In this document: one piece after another, positions 39,028 through 52,090 of the stretch
Position numbering within the stretch: position 1 is the stretch's first letter
How the letters are laid out: every line of letters starts with the position of its first letter
DNA from: Bryum argenteum
Lineage: Eukaryota; Streptophyta; Bryopsida; Bryales; Bryaceae
Length of the DNA stretch: 64,000 nt
Assembly (NCBI GenBank): GCA_037043015.1
Contig: CM073329.1
Span: 15,020,648 to 15,084,647, forward strand
Direction of reading: 5' to 3'
Made by a program: the position numbers and the translations under genes
The notes under the pieces: generated by a model
Database searches by the model: none
Seen by the model: the letters and a program-made list of their open reading frames with translations, nothing else
Told to the model about the DNA's origin: nothing

Positions 39028-39610
39028 GTAGTAAGGTGCTCAGTAATGGCTCAATTTCAGCACGAAAACCTTAAGTGAGGTTAACCCCTAAATTTCCTTG
39101 TTGCAAAACAGTCTAAGTCACAAAATTTGACCTTCCTTTAGATTAAGCTCAAAATATTTCAATCTAAGCATTATTTAAAATATTTAACCGTAAGATCTCA
39201 AAGTTCACTTGACATTCTTCTCACATACCAAATTTGAACCGTTCATTCTTCCTCATTTGTGAGATTATAATGGTCAAAGCTCGCTGAATTTTTCTCCCGC
39301 GGGAACCTCCAAAACCCGTTTCGGGTTTTAAGAAAAGTTCGGGGTTTACAATGCAAGAAATTTCTGTCCATGAGAAATTAAGTAAAAAGATAGGTCTTGT
39401 GGAATCATCAACTTCAGAATCTTTTGCAATTAGTTGAGGAACTTTTGTAAGTCCACTTATTGGTATTTCTAATTCCTAGATGACACCATGTGATGTTTGT
39501 TCTTAGTACATGGTACTTTTGGATTGGGAAGCCTTTATATATCTTTGAGTGAAGATTAATAGAATTCCATTACTGAACTTGTTCTATTTTAGATTACTCT
39601 AGTAATATAT
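39028..39610 (+). mobile_element. Family C repeat, copy 2, split by a nested insertion
   Basis: The left part (39028-39080, 'gtaaggtgctcagtaatggc') and the right part (about 39350-39610) together match copy 1 at 33961-34275. They are separated by a TTAA-type family B element, so this copy is older than that insertion. Confidence 0.6.
39081..39331. mobile_element. TTAA-flanked MITE, family B copy 2 (nested)
   Basis: It starts TTAACCCCTAAATT and ends near GGGTTTTAA. The interior matches 29076-29344, including 'gagattataatggtcaaag'. It interrupts the family C element. Confidence 0.6.
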
Positions 39611-39689
39611 TGGGGGAGATTCTTAGCCAATCACAGCCTTTACCACCATAGTGTGAATAGACCCTTACATTACCTTAAAACTAAGGTAT

Positions 39690-40015
39690 GGTTGTATGAG
39701 CACCTAAAGGTAGGGAACCTCCCGTATTAGTGTATGTCACAATCTTGCTTTGATGAAGATTTGATCACCGTATAATTACCCTTAACGTATACCACTTATA
39801 AATATAGTAGGTTGTTTGATTATAGGTTAACCTATATTGATCACTTCTAAAATTTGTAGTTATTATTATAAGGGCGTATTAATATCGTAAATATAGGGTA
39901 ACTTCATATATTTTATTTACTTATAACAAGAAAGTAGTAAGCTACTCATTCCACCACTCCAAGTATAGTGAGTTCCTTAAATGCACAAAAATAGGTGTTC
40001 ATACCCTACAATCCT
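39690..40015 (-). repeat. Dispersed repeat, family D (copy 3)
   Basis: Its first half matches 22690-22900 and its second half matches the reverse complement of 12185-12375. It is the longest copy seen but has no recognisable termini. Confidence 0.5.
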
Positions 40016-42060
40016 ACATGAAACAAAGTGCCCAAATTCATGTGAGATCAGTCCCAACAAAATTGAGAGGGTCTCCAAAATGGCCATTCCCATGCAACTT
40101 AACCTGTAATCTATATTACAATACAGGAGGCTTTGTCTCACACGACGGTTCCGCGCTGGAATCCGTCGTGGAGACTTGCCTATTTGGATATTTGGATATT
40201 TGAAGTTTATGAATGTTTTATAGCTTTAGGCAATCCAAGTTGAACGTGCTCAACGACACGGGTCCCACTAGTTAGTTTTACAGAGGCCCATAAAGATTCC
40301 AAGGGGAGGTAGCAAGCCCTTCAAATAAAAGTAAAACCCCTAATTCATATCTGGAGGCTTTGTCCTCTTCTCTGTGTCTCTTTGAGAATGAATAATACTT
40401 CCTCAATTGGAAGGACCAGTCTTCCCTCAAAAGAAGGACTTAAATTTGGATTTCAAGGGAAGACATGTGAATGGCTTCTACAGTGGAATCACGGGGACAG
40501 GTCTCACATGGGGAATGGGGCCTAAAGTAACACTCAAAAGGTTCTGGAACAAGACAAATATTTGATAGCAATAAATAATTACAAACAATAAAACAGTTTG
40601 AATCTGTTCGTAGATTCCCAGCCCCTGACATACACACATACAAAGTCAGAAGCAATTGGATGATTGATGCTAAAATAATCAAGTCAAGGCCACAAATATC
40701 ATAAAAAAACCCCACCGAATGTTGTGTCAGTGCAGGTGATTTATTCCCCCTGCCTTTGCATACAAGCTACCTCCACTAAATATGGCAAGGTCACAAATAA
40801 TAAAATATCAGTGTATCTTGGAACCATCATTTGATTCTTCTACATTCCTTACACACATTGATATTTTTTAATGGAATAATGAGATGCGGTCATAGGGCCT
40901 TTATGCATTTTGGTGAAAGACGGGGACCAACTTGAAGGTGGGTATCCAAAATTCGGGCCATGGTTCGTGGCAGCTACCAAGGAGGCACCCTAGAATCCGT
41001 GGGGACCTCCCAAGGCCGTTTTTGAAAATTTTGAATTCAAATTTGAGGTCTACGACCCCAAGTTACCCTCGGAAGCCTACTCCTTGGCATTTAATGTCTA
41101 TACAGTACATCAAAAAATTAGGGGGCTCATTTCCCCTCCTCCATCCTCCTTGGTAGCTGCTACAAACGCTTACCACCAAGATTCTTGCCTTTATAAAAAT
41201 ACAATTTCTTGTTGCATGTACCTCAGACATACACAATTGGAGTGTGGGTTTTTGAGTTTTCACTTCTAAAATTTAGATTTAATTATGTGTGTGTTTGAAA
41301 ATATCACAAGATTAGGTATGAAACTTTATCTTGAAAAATAATGACCCACTCATTTTATTTCTCTAAGGTTATAGATTCCTAAGATAATCCTTAAGTGCAC
41401 GGCTATAGGTGGCTAAAGGATGGAGGGTTTTGTTTTGAGTGTTGCTGAGGATTTGAAGGATGGGGGTGTTAGCTTTTGAGAGCATTTTTCTCAACCCAAA
41501 ATAAGTTCCCGAGGGAACCTGCATGAACATAATTTCACCATCTCTAACTATTATAACCACACAAATGAAGAAGAATCAACAATTCAAATTTGGTATGACA
41601 CTAAATTTCTAAGTCAACTTCAAGATGCTACAATTGGATCTTTTGAATGATGCTTAAATTGTGCTTTGTTTGTTCGGAGGTGAAAGAAATTCATTTTTTA
41701 TAAATTGAGCAATTCCACCATTACCATTATTTGATGAAATGCTCTTTATCTACATATTCCATATTTAGCAAACTCACTCGTGAAATCTATATTCAATTTA
41801 ATTCTAGATATTTCAGTTTTTCAAAATGGATGTTATGCTAATTGAAAATCTGAGTATCTTTATATTCTTGGGGGATCCCTAATATACATTTCAAATTTAG
41901 CTTTTTTCTTGTTCACAAAGCCATGGGGAGTCAGAGTCCCGATGTGTCACTTTGACACAAAAATTAGTCCAAAAGTAGTTAAATGTGCCATTCCACGAAG
42001 AATGTTACCAACACAAAACAATTTTGAACCAAAAAAGAACAATTTACGGACAACAAGGTG
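40016..42060. other. Intergenic, no gene seen
   Basis: Short ORFs only, such as 40440-40715 (minus), without domain-like sequence or splicing support. Confidence 0.45.
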
Positions 42061-43380
42061 CAGTCGGCATGTGACGTGAAGCCACGTGTCAACAGTCGAT
42101 TGGCAACAGTCCCACACCCTTGGTGCTCACACACGGTGCTCCCCGAGGCCCGGCTTGTTCGGCGCTGACCCTATCACCCCCCCCCCCCAAGGCTCACTCA
42201 ACTTACTAGTAGCTTACTAACTCCCCTTGTACACATACTACACTCGTACACTACTCCTCCCTCCCTCCCTCCCCTTAACAGATCCGTGCCAAGCTTGCAA
42301 TCCTCCTGATTATCAAACTGCTGGACGATCTCTCATTCTCTAACTACTTTACCTCCCCTTTACTTTACCCCATCGCCGTTTCCAGCCAGGGATCCATACA
42401 TGCCAGGGGAACAACCTACAGCTACTATATAGACAATCGTCTACTCTCAATCCCCTGATCGATCTCTCACTCCGGTGCAGGAGGCTCTGCAGGTTTGTCC
42501 CTGCGTGAATCTGGTGTTTTGAAAGGTGAGGGACTTTAATGCAGCTCGAAGTGAGAGGTGTAAGTTCTGCTATAGTCGTGTGAACAGTGGTGATCGAGCT
42601 AGCTGTGGACCCAATTGATCCCGATGCTGCCTGCCTGCCTCCCTGCAGGTGCTTTATTGTCATACTCGACAATAACGGACCCACACAACTGAGTGTCCTC
42701 ACAGAGCCAGTGTTGACTCGTGTTCCTTGGACCCATAAGCAAGCAAGGGATCTAGAACCAGCGGAGTGATGCTTTGTAGAATCACTGTGTCTTTGTAAGC
42801 TGTCGTGTGTCTGTATTTTGATGATTGTGGAAGTAATCGAAGTATGTGTTGTGTGCAGGGAGCAGTGTCGGCGCGGTGAAGGGTCAGGAAGGGTAGGCGA
42901 CAAGTGTGTGTCTGTGTGTGTGAGACTGTGAGAGAGAGAGAGAGATACAGTTGCGAGGGAGAGGCATTAAGTGGCTGCATTAATGAGCATGTCCTTGCAG
43001 TGAAGGGATTGGAACCCGTTATTGCGTGGTACTCTTTTGCTCCCCGGAAGAAATGTACTTCGGCAACGTAGCCGTCGACATCACGGTCGTAGTACCTGTG
43101 ATACTTTCTTGCTACTAGCTGGCTGTAAGTAAGTTGATCTCAGTCTGTAGGGTTTTGCTTGCATAAAGACGGTGCGCACTGGTCGGTCGGAGGTGAATTG
43201 TATCGTAGGGTTGGAACCAGCTTGCGTGTGTACATGGAAAAGCGATGGAGAGGATAGTAGAGAGCCGACGGACGGTGCGTATGAAACAACAGCCGGTTCG
43301 TGATGAGACCCCAGAACTTGTTGCTGCTTCTAAGAAACAAGATCCCTAGCAATAGTAGCTGTAGACGATTGTAGTTAGTG
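42061..43380 (+). promoter_or_regulatory. Promoter and long 5' leader of the MYB gene
   Basis: Features in order: a G-box/ABRE (42083-42088), a C12 run (42177-42188), a TATATA box-like sequence (42426-42431) and a (GA)n tract near 42931-42946. If transcription starts about 30 bases after the TATA, the leader is about 0.9 kb, unless spliced. It contains several upstream ATGs. Confidence 0.4.
42083..42088. promoter_or_regulatory. G-box CACGTG in ABRE context
   Basis: CCACGTGTC at 42082-42090, with a second ACGT (GTGACGTG) 10 bases upstream, is the usual bZIP/ABF binding pattern. The distance to the MYB start codon is about 1.3 kb. Occupancy is inference. Confidence 0.45.
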
Positions 43381-45119
43381 ATGGGCCGCCATTCGTGTTC
43401 CCACAAGCAGAAGCTGAAGAAAGGGCTTTGGTCGCCGGAAGAAGACGAGAAGCTCGTGCGTTACATCACCAAACACGGACATGGCTGCTGGAGCGCTGTC
43501 CCCAAACAAGCAGGTCAGGGTTTTGCTTCTCGCTACATTCTCCCTCTTTCTCTCCCCGCTCAGTATCACGCAAAGCGGTGGTCACGTAATGAAATGGCAA
43601 CTCCTGACCTAGCACAGCGGCTCGTCCGGCGAAATTTCAGCTCCAAAAACTTCCAGTAGTGTAAAATTTTCAAGGTTTACTGAGGCTGTAGTACAATATA
43701 CTGTACCCAGCACAACCGGTTCGAAGCTGTGGTTTGTCGGTTGAATGATTCGAGATTCGGAATGCAGCATTGATAAAGTATCGAGTCAGGGTTGGTTGGT
43801 AAGATTCTGATGTGAGAATCGATCAACTACAGGATTGCAGCGGTGTGGAAAGAGCTGCAGGTTGAGGTGGATCAACTACCTTCGGCCAGACTTAAAGCGT
43901 GGGGTGTTTTCGTCGGCCGAGGAGAATCTGATCATCGACCTACATGCAGTTCTCGGTAACAGGTCTTCAGATCTTCACCCACCGTCGTTACAGAGCTTCC
44001 GATCCGATACCATTAAGAACCCCCTGTGAAGATTGATGATTGTGTGCATGCAGGTGGTCGCAAATTGCGACGCAGCTGCCAGGCCGCACCGACAACGAGA
44101 TCAAGAACTTCTGGAACTCCTGCATAAAGAAGAAGCTACGGAACATCGGCATCGATCCGAACACGCACAAGCTGGTGGAGTCTAATTCCAATCAGATGAT
44201 GCGAGAGAGTTCAACATCGAGCTTGAGCCCTTGCTCGGATCATCAAGCTCCAGTACCTCAGCAGCAGCAGCTTCTTCGATTCAAACCCCAGGCGCCGCCT
44301 CCTCGAATGTTTCCCACCAGTTTCATGGAGGAAGGGTTGTACAATCCAACCAGAACAACAACAACAACAACAACATCAACAAGTCCGACCGATCATCGAA
44401 AGCAGCAACAACCCCCGTTTCTCGACTTCCGCTTCAACTGCACCCTCTCCACCGACAACCTCCTGGAGCGTCTCCGGATGAGCGCCGGGGAGTTACTACC
44501 CCCCAAGCTCCCTCCACTCTCCGAAAACGGAACCTCCCATTTCGATCCCATCTCCGATCAGACCCATATCATCAAACCCGAGCCATCGACTGTCATCCCC
44601 GCTGCTTTCAACCCCGTTTTCTGGCTCTCGACCGACCAGAGCGCACAGATAGTACCAGAAATGATGGGACCGTTCGGAATGCATCAACGGTTGGATCCGT
44701 TCAGAGAGCTTCTAGATGTGGAAGAGCCGAAACCAGTGCCTGCTTGGAATGCGAACGATCAGGGTAGCAGTGCGGGAAGTAGTAGCAGTAACACGACTGA
44801 GGTTCCGATCTCGAGCATGTTCGAGACAACAACACTCATATGGAAGCCTGCTCGGAGTAGTGATGATCACACGAGCGGTGGAGGATTCTCGAACTCGGCG
44901 CAGTCAGATGGTGATACTGTGATGCAATGGTGCAGTGATCATGAGCTTGTTCCGGCGAGTTCTGCATCGCCGACCGTGATTGTTGAAGAGTCCAAGTCAT
45001 CGGAGCCTATGAACTGGCAGATGCATAACCACCAAGATATGTACGATCCTCCCGATGGCTTGATCGCTCCCATGTCTCCTGAGCTCCAACGCATGGCTGC
45101 CGTCCTCGATCAGATGTAA
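43381..45119 (+). CDS. R2R3-MYB transcription factor, MYB61/MYB50/MYB86-like
   Basis: Exons 43381..43513, 43833..43962 and 44054..45119 encode 442 residues. The two introns sit at the positions usual for R2R3-MYB genes (after ..KQAG and ..LGNR). R2 has Trp17, Trp37 and Trp57; R3 has Phe70, Trp89 and Trp108, the normal pattern with the first R3 Trp replaced. [20 protein letters not shown] and [11 protein letters not shown] resemble the Arabidopsis MYB61/MYB50/MYB86 group, which acts on secondary wall, carbon allocation and stomata. The long C-terminal part is Ser/Thr/Pro/Gln-rich with an ACA-type repeat coding polythreonine, and acts presumably as an activation region. The ATG at 43381 is chosen because it gives the conserved MGRHSC start. 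AATAAA follows at 45161. The function in this plant is inferred from the family only. Confidence 0.92.
44355..44385 (+). repeat. Coding (AAC)n microsatellite in the MYB gene
   Basis: An uninterrupted AAC-type run read as ACA/ACC gives a Thr tract ([13 protein letters not shown]). It is length-unstable DNA inside the activation region. Confidence 0.8.
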
Positions 45120-48100
45120 TCAGGTACTACGTACTCCGATCGATCATCACACACCTTCACAATAAACGACCCCCTCGCAATCCGAATAAGCTTCAACTCG
45201 GGGGTATCTATACCTTGCCATTGATCATAGAAGAGCCTAGTTCTTCTGTCTACAGTTGTGATCGAAAGAGAGCTTAATGCTCATCTTCGATGATCGTTTG
45301 CTCCATTGATGCATGCCATCTCTGTACATACTTTTCTATACGAAAGAATGCTCTTTTCCAACACTTGCATAGTCTTCGTACCCTTTCATATTTCTGTACC
45401 TGCTTCATTTTGAATATGAGTCACAATGAACAATCAGGTTATAAGCGACTTCCTTGTACCAACTTTGTTCCTTCAAAATGAACAATCCGGTTACTGGCTA
45501 GGCTCTCTTAGAGCATTTCCACAACAATGTCTCATTTCAGCAACCTTGGTGAAGATTTGGGTGGAGTGAGACATTCAACTTGGTCTCAATTGATTGATTG
45601 AAATTACCAATCCTTCTTACTGGTGCAACTTTGTTCGCAACATCAATTAAAATGACCAATCAGCTTATTTGAAACAAGCATGGTTTCTGCACCAATTTGT
45701 TCTACATACTGGGCTATCGATTTTCAAGCAATTTCTTTGTACCGAGTATTAATAATGAAGAAGAAAACATTTATTAAGTTCATTAAATCATTCAGTTTTC
45801 GCATGTAGGTGAATACTCTTCTCTTGTTTTGTTTTCTTCCTACAGACTGTACTAGCTCTGCATAGATGGACGGAGCTTACAGTGCAAGTTTGTTTTTCCT
45901 TATGATTTGGCTGAGTCAATGGCGGCATCGCAATGACATCACAGTCACGTGCCATATTAGTTTGTTTGTCAGGGTACACACAGGTTCTTCTCATTCTTAT
46001 TATTAATATTTTAATATTACAGGGAGCTCATTCAATTAGTTCCCTCTGTCTGATGATTATGCTGTGCGCTACTCATGGGGGTAGTCGACTGTGGCAGGTC
46101 GTAAAGTCAAATGAGTCCAGTGATAGGATTTTCAGGAGATTGTATGATGCATCATGGCAGTAGTGCTCATGGTTCTCATATATGGGTGTCTAGTACAATT
46201 CCACCGTAGAAAGAGGCCGGAACAACGAGAATGCGGGCAATCATGGCCTTCTTTTGAGCTCCACACCACATGTCTTCCGGACAAGGTGGATCCCTTGCGT
46301 TCACGGGCTTTAGTGAGAAAACGCACGTTTTCATCATCATGATTGACTTGCGTAATAACGCTCTTTTGACTTCTTAGTTTCATCTTCAGTTTTGACAATG
46401 ATAATGTATTGTACAACTTGAGGATAATAACATTCTAAGGTGTCTGATCATTTTTAAGGGTATATTGAGATTTTTAAAAAATTTTGTTTACCTCTTATTT
46501 TATGCCAGGTTGGTGAGGTCCAAAGTTTTTGGTCATTTGAAAAGAGTTTGTAGTTTCTGACAATGATGTGAAATGGGAACTTGTTATAGGTTATAGACAT
46601 GATGTGTATTGAGTGTCTGCACTAAAAATTGTGTGACGGCTTATTTCATTTCTATGTGTGATGTTGTCTACTAATGATATCTTTAAGTGGATGAATAAGT
46701 TCTACTTATGAGATTGTATATGCATCAAGGATTTTTTTAGCAAGATCAATCAATTTTTGTTTGTTTGTAGTTACACAATATAAAAATGTTGGACAACTTT
46801 ATTTTTGCAATAGTTTCTTTGTACATGTGGTACTTCTATTTTGTAGTAAGTGTGCATTTTACTATATTGAAGGACTTCATGAGTAAATTAGTGATAGAGG
46901 TTCTGATCTCTATTTGCATTTTTACAATATAAACAAAGATGATTTTTATTCTGTTGTTGCATGACGATTTTTAAGTTGAAAGCATTCAATTGGGTAAATA
47001 ATACTTTTTAGTTCTAGGGTATTTTTGAGATAAATTTAAACAACTATGGTGTGACATGTTATAGACTTATTGTCCCATGCTACTTAGGCAGCTAGGCTAG
47101 GGAGCTTGGTAAGCCACGTAAGCTTGACTTCGTGCCATGTCATGTATGATATGCCATGTGATAGTTGTCTCAAAAGTTTTTTAATTAGTTTTCTTTTTCA
47201 TTCTCAATTTTACATGAGATTGACCCCATGACATGAACTTTGATGGAAGACAACAATTACAATGAGTTGATCTAAATCATGTCCATTGTGTGTCGGTTTT
47301 TCTACCTAGGAACCAAAATTTTCCTAGAGTGATTGACTACATATATAACTTGAACACATGAAGCCAATGATGAAGAATAACTACAAAATGATTTTTGACC
47401 ATTACAACTAAAAAAATACCTTTGGAAGTACCTGCATGTGTGTAGTGTATTTCACATGCCTTTTGCTCCTATCAACATTGATGGCTTTGCATTTTTTAGA
47501 TTTTTCAACCAATTAATGTATTAGTTAATTGCAACCAATACATGTTGAGAGGGCTTTGCATTTCATTCAACTTACTAGTCCATTTTGACTTATATATATG
47601 AACAACAGAACCTGGAGAGTGTAACCTACAGCATCAACGGCAGTGATCAATACAACTTATTGCGTTCTTTCTAATTACCCAGAGAAGGCCATTTCAATAT
47701 AGAACCTCAAGAGTGTAAGTGAGATGGAAATAGTTGCTCTTGTGGAAGCTTATTTAAACTCATCAATAAGTGTGGGGTGGGTAGATGCAATATTCTCTAT
47801 CATCTTGGTTTCCATAACAAAAGATGTGCAACTCATTATGCTTCAATGACTCTTTGTGGCTTCCTCAGAAGAATGGATGGGAGAGGCTTTTGTAGAGGCA
47901 TTGACCATGGCTCAGATCAAAAGTACAGTACTCAGTTAGCAACATCGTAACATAGTACAAGTCTTTGTTTTGATAAGGAACGGTTTTCATCAAAATTTGT
48001 GTTTGTGATTGAAAGATAAAGGTCGCAAATATTCTGGGAAAGGGGGCAACCGAATTTAGGTTGCTTCAAGGATCTAGCACTTTGATCATTATGATATTCT

Positions 48101-49231
48101 AGTGTGTTCGTAACTACAAGACCTCGTCATAGAACAAAGGCAAATGCTAGGTTTGCACATGTAGGTACGGAATAACGGAATGAATAATGAAAATGGAATT
48201 TTTGAGCACTTAGGAAAATCTCCATTCACATCAAGTTCCTCTTTTCTTGTAATTGATGAGTCACTTGCCGGTGTAGCAGTTTCACGACGAGGCAGGTAGG
48301 CGTAGTTAATGAGTAGGTTGGACATTAATAAGGATATGATGTTGCCTTCTGAAGACAAGTTAAAACTTTTGGAAAGTGCAATTTGGTGTTGGAGTTGCGG
48401 AACTATAGCTTAAAGGGCTATTATCAGTCTAAAGAATGAAAAGGTAGAAATCTCATAGTGTTTCCCTTTACACACTTCACTTTGCCGGTTTTGCAAGCCT
48501 TGTGTTTCTCTTTGTTCCTTTCACAAGTAAGTAATTTGAGTGATAGAGAATTTTGGCAGATCAACGCCTTCTAGGATCCTTGGCAATATTACATCCATGT
48601 CGATGGCAACCATGAAAGTTCAATAATTATTTATGCAAAGCAAACGATGTTCAAGTGTTCTTGTTCAAGTCTTGTTTGACATGTTGCTCTTTAATATGGT
48701 TTGTGAGTGCTTCTCTATTGTTTGCACGATATCTCCATTAGAGAACCAAAAACCAAACAACATCAAGAATTGAACCCTTTGTGCAATTAACCATGAAGAA
48801 AATTCTTGCTTTCATAAACATATTCCAATTCACCTAAAAGTAATCTTGTCATTTTATATTATTTTGTGCCCATCAAAAAATTCTAACACCTAAGGGATAT
48901 CCTCCTTAATAATTTTCTAATATGTGATTTTATTATATTTTAAATATTTTTATTCTTTTTGTTTTATTCGTTTTTATGGACAAAAGATATATCAATCATT
49001 CAAGCAACTTACATCAAAATCAAAACAATTGCAATCCATAAAATTTACCTACGTAGCCAATTATAGCAAGAATTCTCCACAACAAAATGTGTTCCGTTAT
49101 TGATCAAGATACCTTACTCTATTATCTATACAAACACTTTCTATTTTCACTATCTGAAGGTAAACCCAATCGAACCATTGTTGTTATTATGACCTGTGGA
49201 CATATCATCAAGAGTAGGTGAAACGGGAAGT
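45120..49231. other. 3' flank of MYB and intergenic DNA
   Basis: The first few hundred bases are MYB 3' UTR. From there to about 49.2 kb the sequence is AT-rich, with no ORF over about 95 codons and no domain-like sequence. An 'aattaatgtattag' motif near 47512 recurs from about 11.09 and 12.73 kb. Confidence 0.5.
45161..45166 (+). other. Polyadenylation signal AATAAA of the MYB gene
   Basis: A canonical hexamer lies 42 bases after the TAA stop. Confidence 0.5.
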
Positions 49232-49527
49232 GGACATGATATCCCACCGCTGGTACTTACCAGCGTAGCTACCCGCCCATACTCCCTGCGCGACCAAAAA
49301 TCCGTCATTATTATTTTTTCATTTTTTGAGGCCTCCAACCACTTCTTTTGAAATTCTGAGTTTGGAAATGGGATCTAAGACCCCGTATTCCCTCGTGGCA
49401 TGTTGGGTGACATCTACCATTCAAAAATAGGGGGCAAATTTACCCCCAAATTTTTATTTGGCCGGGTAGGGTTGTGAGGGCAGGAAGGCAAGCACGCTCG
49501 TAAGTACCAGCGTGGGGATGTCCTACC
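49232..49527. mobile_element. ~295-bp TIR element upstream of Y3IP1
   Basis: The left end reads GGACATGATATCCCACCGCT followed by GGTACTTAC. The right end, reverse complemented, reads GGACATCCCCACGCTGGTAC followed by TTACGAGCG. The left arm also contains a short hairpin CGCTGGTA-CT-TACCAGCG (49249-49266). There are no ORFs. The superfamily is unknown because no clear target duplication is visible. Confidence 0.5.
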
Positions 49528-49940
49528 AAATCGGTCGGACACTATATTCACGCCAACCCGCAAGGGTTTGGTGTTCTCTTCTTCTAAACCCAATTGAGGG
49601 AGGAGCTAGGTGCCACACTGCCACTCACCTTGGTGCAAAAGAGACCGTCATGCAACTCCAGCACGGGTCGAACCGCCATGTCATATGTCCATGTCACCTC
49701 AATTCCTACGTCAGCTCATCCTCCTCACCACGAACGCCTCTGCACAGTCTCGCCGCAGAATCGAGCGCTACCAATCTCTGCTGCGCGGGATTGGCAACCC
49801 AATCTCCACCCCCAATTCACTTACCGTGATTGTCTTGAGCTGCATGCACCCAACTTAGTCGTAGAATTTCTACCTCGTGCATCTGAACGATCAAAAAGCA
49901 GCACAACAATTGGATAAGCCTGAACCGACGTAAGCTAGCT
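49528..49940 (+). promoter_or_regulatory. Promoter and leader of Y3IP1
   Basis: GC-richer sequence with three overlapping ORFs in different frames (49512-49917). None matches a protein, and they end before the conserved ORF. I read them as leader. Confidence 0.4.
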
Positions 49941-52090
49941 ATGGCTGGAGCCACTCTGGTTGGCGCCACTGCGGTGGGAGCTTTGAGCCTCACTCGCAGG
50001 CATGGCGCAGCTGGGATTCAAAGGCTATCTGTCGCCAGAAGCTTTAATTTGAGTTTGCGCCAGGATGGGTTACGTCTACCCAATGTCGTTCGATGTGTGG
50101 GTCTTGGCTCTCGCCTCATGGTTCGAGCTATGGCGGAAGAAAATAGCGCGGAGAGTAATGTGACCACCACTGAAGACAGGGCGATGACGCCCGAAGAAGA
50201 AGAGGATCAAGCTAACATTGCCGAAATTCTTCGGGTATGGTTTTAGTGGATTAGGGTTATTGTAGCCTTCCGACTATGACATTTATCGATCTCTTCTATT
50301 CTTTGATTCATGCAGGTTGTGGAGCTTTTGAAGAAGAAAAGAGACATGACCTTCAATGAAGTGAGTATCGTCAATTTCTCCCTTTTACACTGCCCTATCC
50401 CAAACTACATTCTGTAATTGTAGCTTGTCTAATACCTCAAATTAAGCAATCCTGGTACATCTGGTTTCAGATCGAAACCCTAATTTGGCAGAATGTAACC
50501 CAATTAGCGCACCGTTAATCAGCTTACCGGAACTTTAGGTAACAAATTTCTGCACCGCTCGTATCTTACTGAATTTTTCGCTGACTAACATGCAATGAAT
50601 CCACATTGTATCTCCTGTACTTATTTTGAGCAAGTGTTGTACTCATTCTCGAAATGCAAATCTGAAAAAGCGCAAGTTACTGGGACACAGAAGATCACCG
50701 AAAGGACTTGAATTATCTAGTCGATGAGGCCATGGCACTCGCATTTCCACACTAAAAGTGTAGTTATTGATAGAGGCCGAGCACGCAGGCGCGGTGTTGT
50801 AAACCCGCAAGTATTTGTGCAGGTTAGATTAACAATTATGATAGAAGATCCACGAGAGGTGGAACGAAGAAGGCAACTCGGCATCGAGGATGAGCGAGGC
50901 TGCTCCAAAGAGGACATGGGCATTGCACTTCAAGAGGTATCCTTTCTGTGATCTTAACACGTTAATCAACAGTAAATCCTATCAGTCGATGCCTGATGGG
51001 TGTGTTCATCTTTGAAGGTATTCGAGGGGCGTGTACCAGAGGACCGGCTGGTGTTACGCGAATTGACAAAGGAGATGCAGAACTGGCCTAACCTTGAGGT
51101 ACAGCACACTCCCTTTTGAAAGTGTAGAATGCAGATTGATTTATTTTTATTTTTTTGCTTCTTCCAGTTTTTGTTGACTTGCATGGTTATGATATGACAG
51201 GACGAAATCTCCGAAGTGAATCCCTTAGCTAGTCCCTATGCAAAAGTGACACCTACTGGAGTGGACCCCAAAGTCGCTGCACAAAGAGCCAAGGTCGATT
51301 GGGATGCAGCAGCTGAGATAGGACCTGGTGAACAGCCCAAGGACCTCAGTGACATGGTTCCTCCTGTTGTGGTAGGTTTTTTCATAAACCATGTCTTCTC
51401 ATAATCCGCAAATCCTACATTTCCAGCACTGCTTATTATTTTGACTTTACGCTGAAACCAACCATTTTCATGCGCACCAAAGCATGCCACAAGGATTGAT
51501 GGTAGATGAGGTTCAACATTAGGATGAATCACATTCTTAAAAGCAACATGTACTTGTGCAAGGTTCTACAAAATTGGTGGGTAGGGTAGTCCAGATTTTT
51601 ACTCGCAAGGGCCTAAACTACCCTGCATGTCACAATTAGTTTACCATTGATGGTCATATTACCTAAAATTTCAGCTCAACACTTGTTTTTGAAACAACAT
51701 ACATATTTTATGGACGATCTGATATACATTCTTCTTGTGTCAAGGATACCTTACTCGTTTTCAGTAAAAGATCATTCACAAATGTAACATTGGTGAAGAA
51801 ATCAAAGAAAATCATGAAGTTTCGACTACAAATGGTGTCAAAATGTGTTAGTGTATCGAACATCGCCTTGTTACCTTATGTAGGGTTCTGTACAATCATG
51901 GGCGATCTCTTCATAAGCGTATGTTAAAGAATTTTTGAGTTGACCTATACTTGTTGTGTAAATGTACTGAAAGTCAGGTGTTTTGGTTGTTTGGTTGCAG
52001 GGCTTTAGCTTCCTGTACCTCGTGAGCTTCATCCCTGTTATCATAGTAGTGGCAGTAATTTTGATTTTGTTCTTCAACTCGCTCCAGTAG
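49941..52090 (+). CDS. Y3IP1: Ycf3-interacting protein 1, chloroplast (photosystem I assembly)
   Basis: Exons 49941..50234, 50316..50360, 50823..50936, 51018..51098, 51201..51371 and 52001..52090, all phase 0, encode 264 residues, close to the plant family length. Y3IP1 (also called CGL59 or AtCEST in Arabidopsis) works with the plastid protein Ycf3 to assemble photosystem I in the thylakoid. The first ~65 residues are rich in Arg, Ser and Ala without acidic residues, as in a transit peptide, followed by RAMAEENS. An acidic linker leads to the conserved core with RLTIMIEDPREVERRRQLGI, then EMQNWPNLE, then a TGVDPKVAAQRAKVDWDAAA segment. The last exon is a single membrane span ending ILILFFNSLQ, the characteristic C-terminus. 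No key segment is missing. Alternative identity is unlikely. Confidence 0.93.

Noticed and set aside
49512..49917. Three overlapping ORFs of 82-107 codons upstream of Y3IP1
   Set aside because: They are in different frames, resemble no family, and sit where the leader and promoter of Y3IP1 must be.
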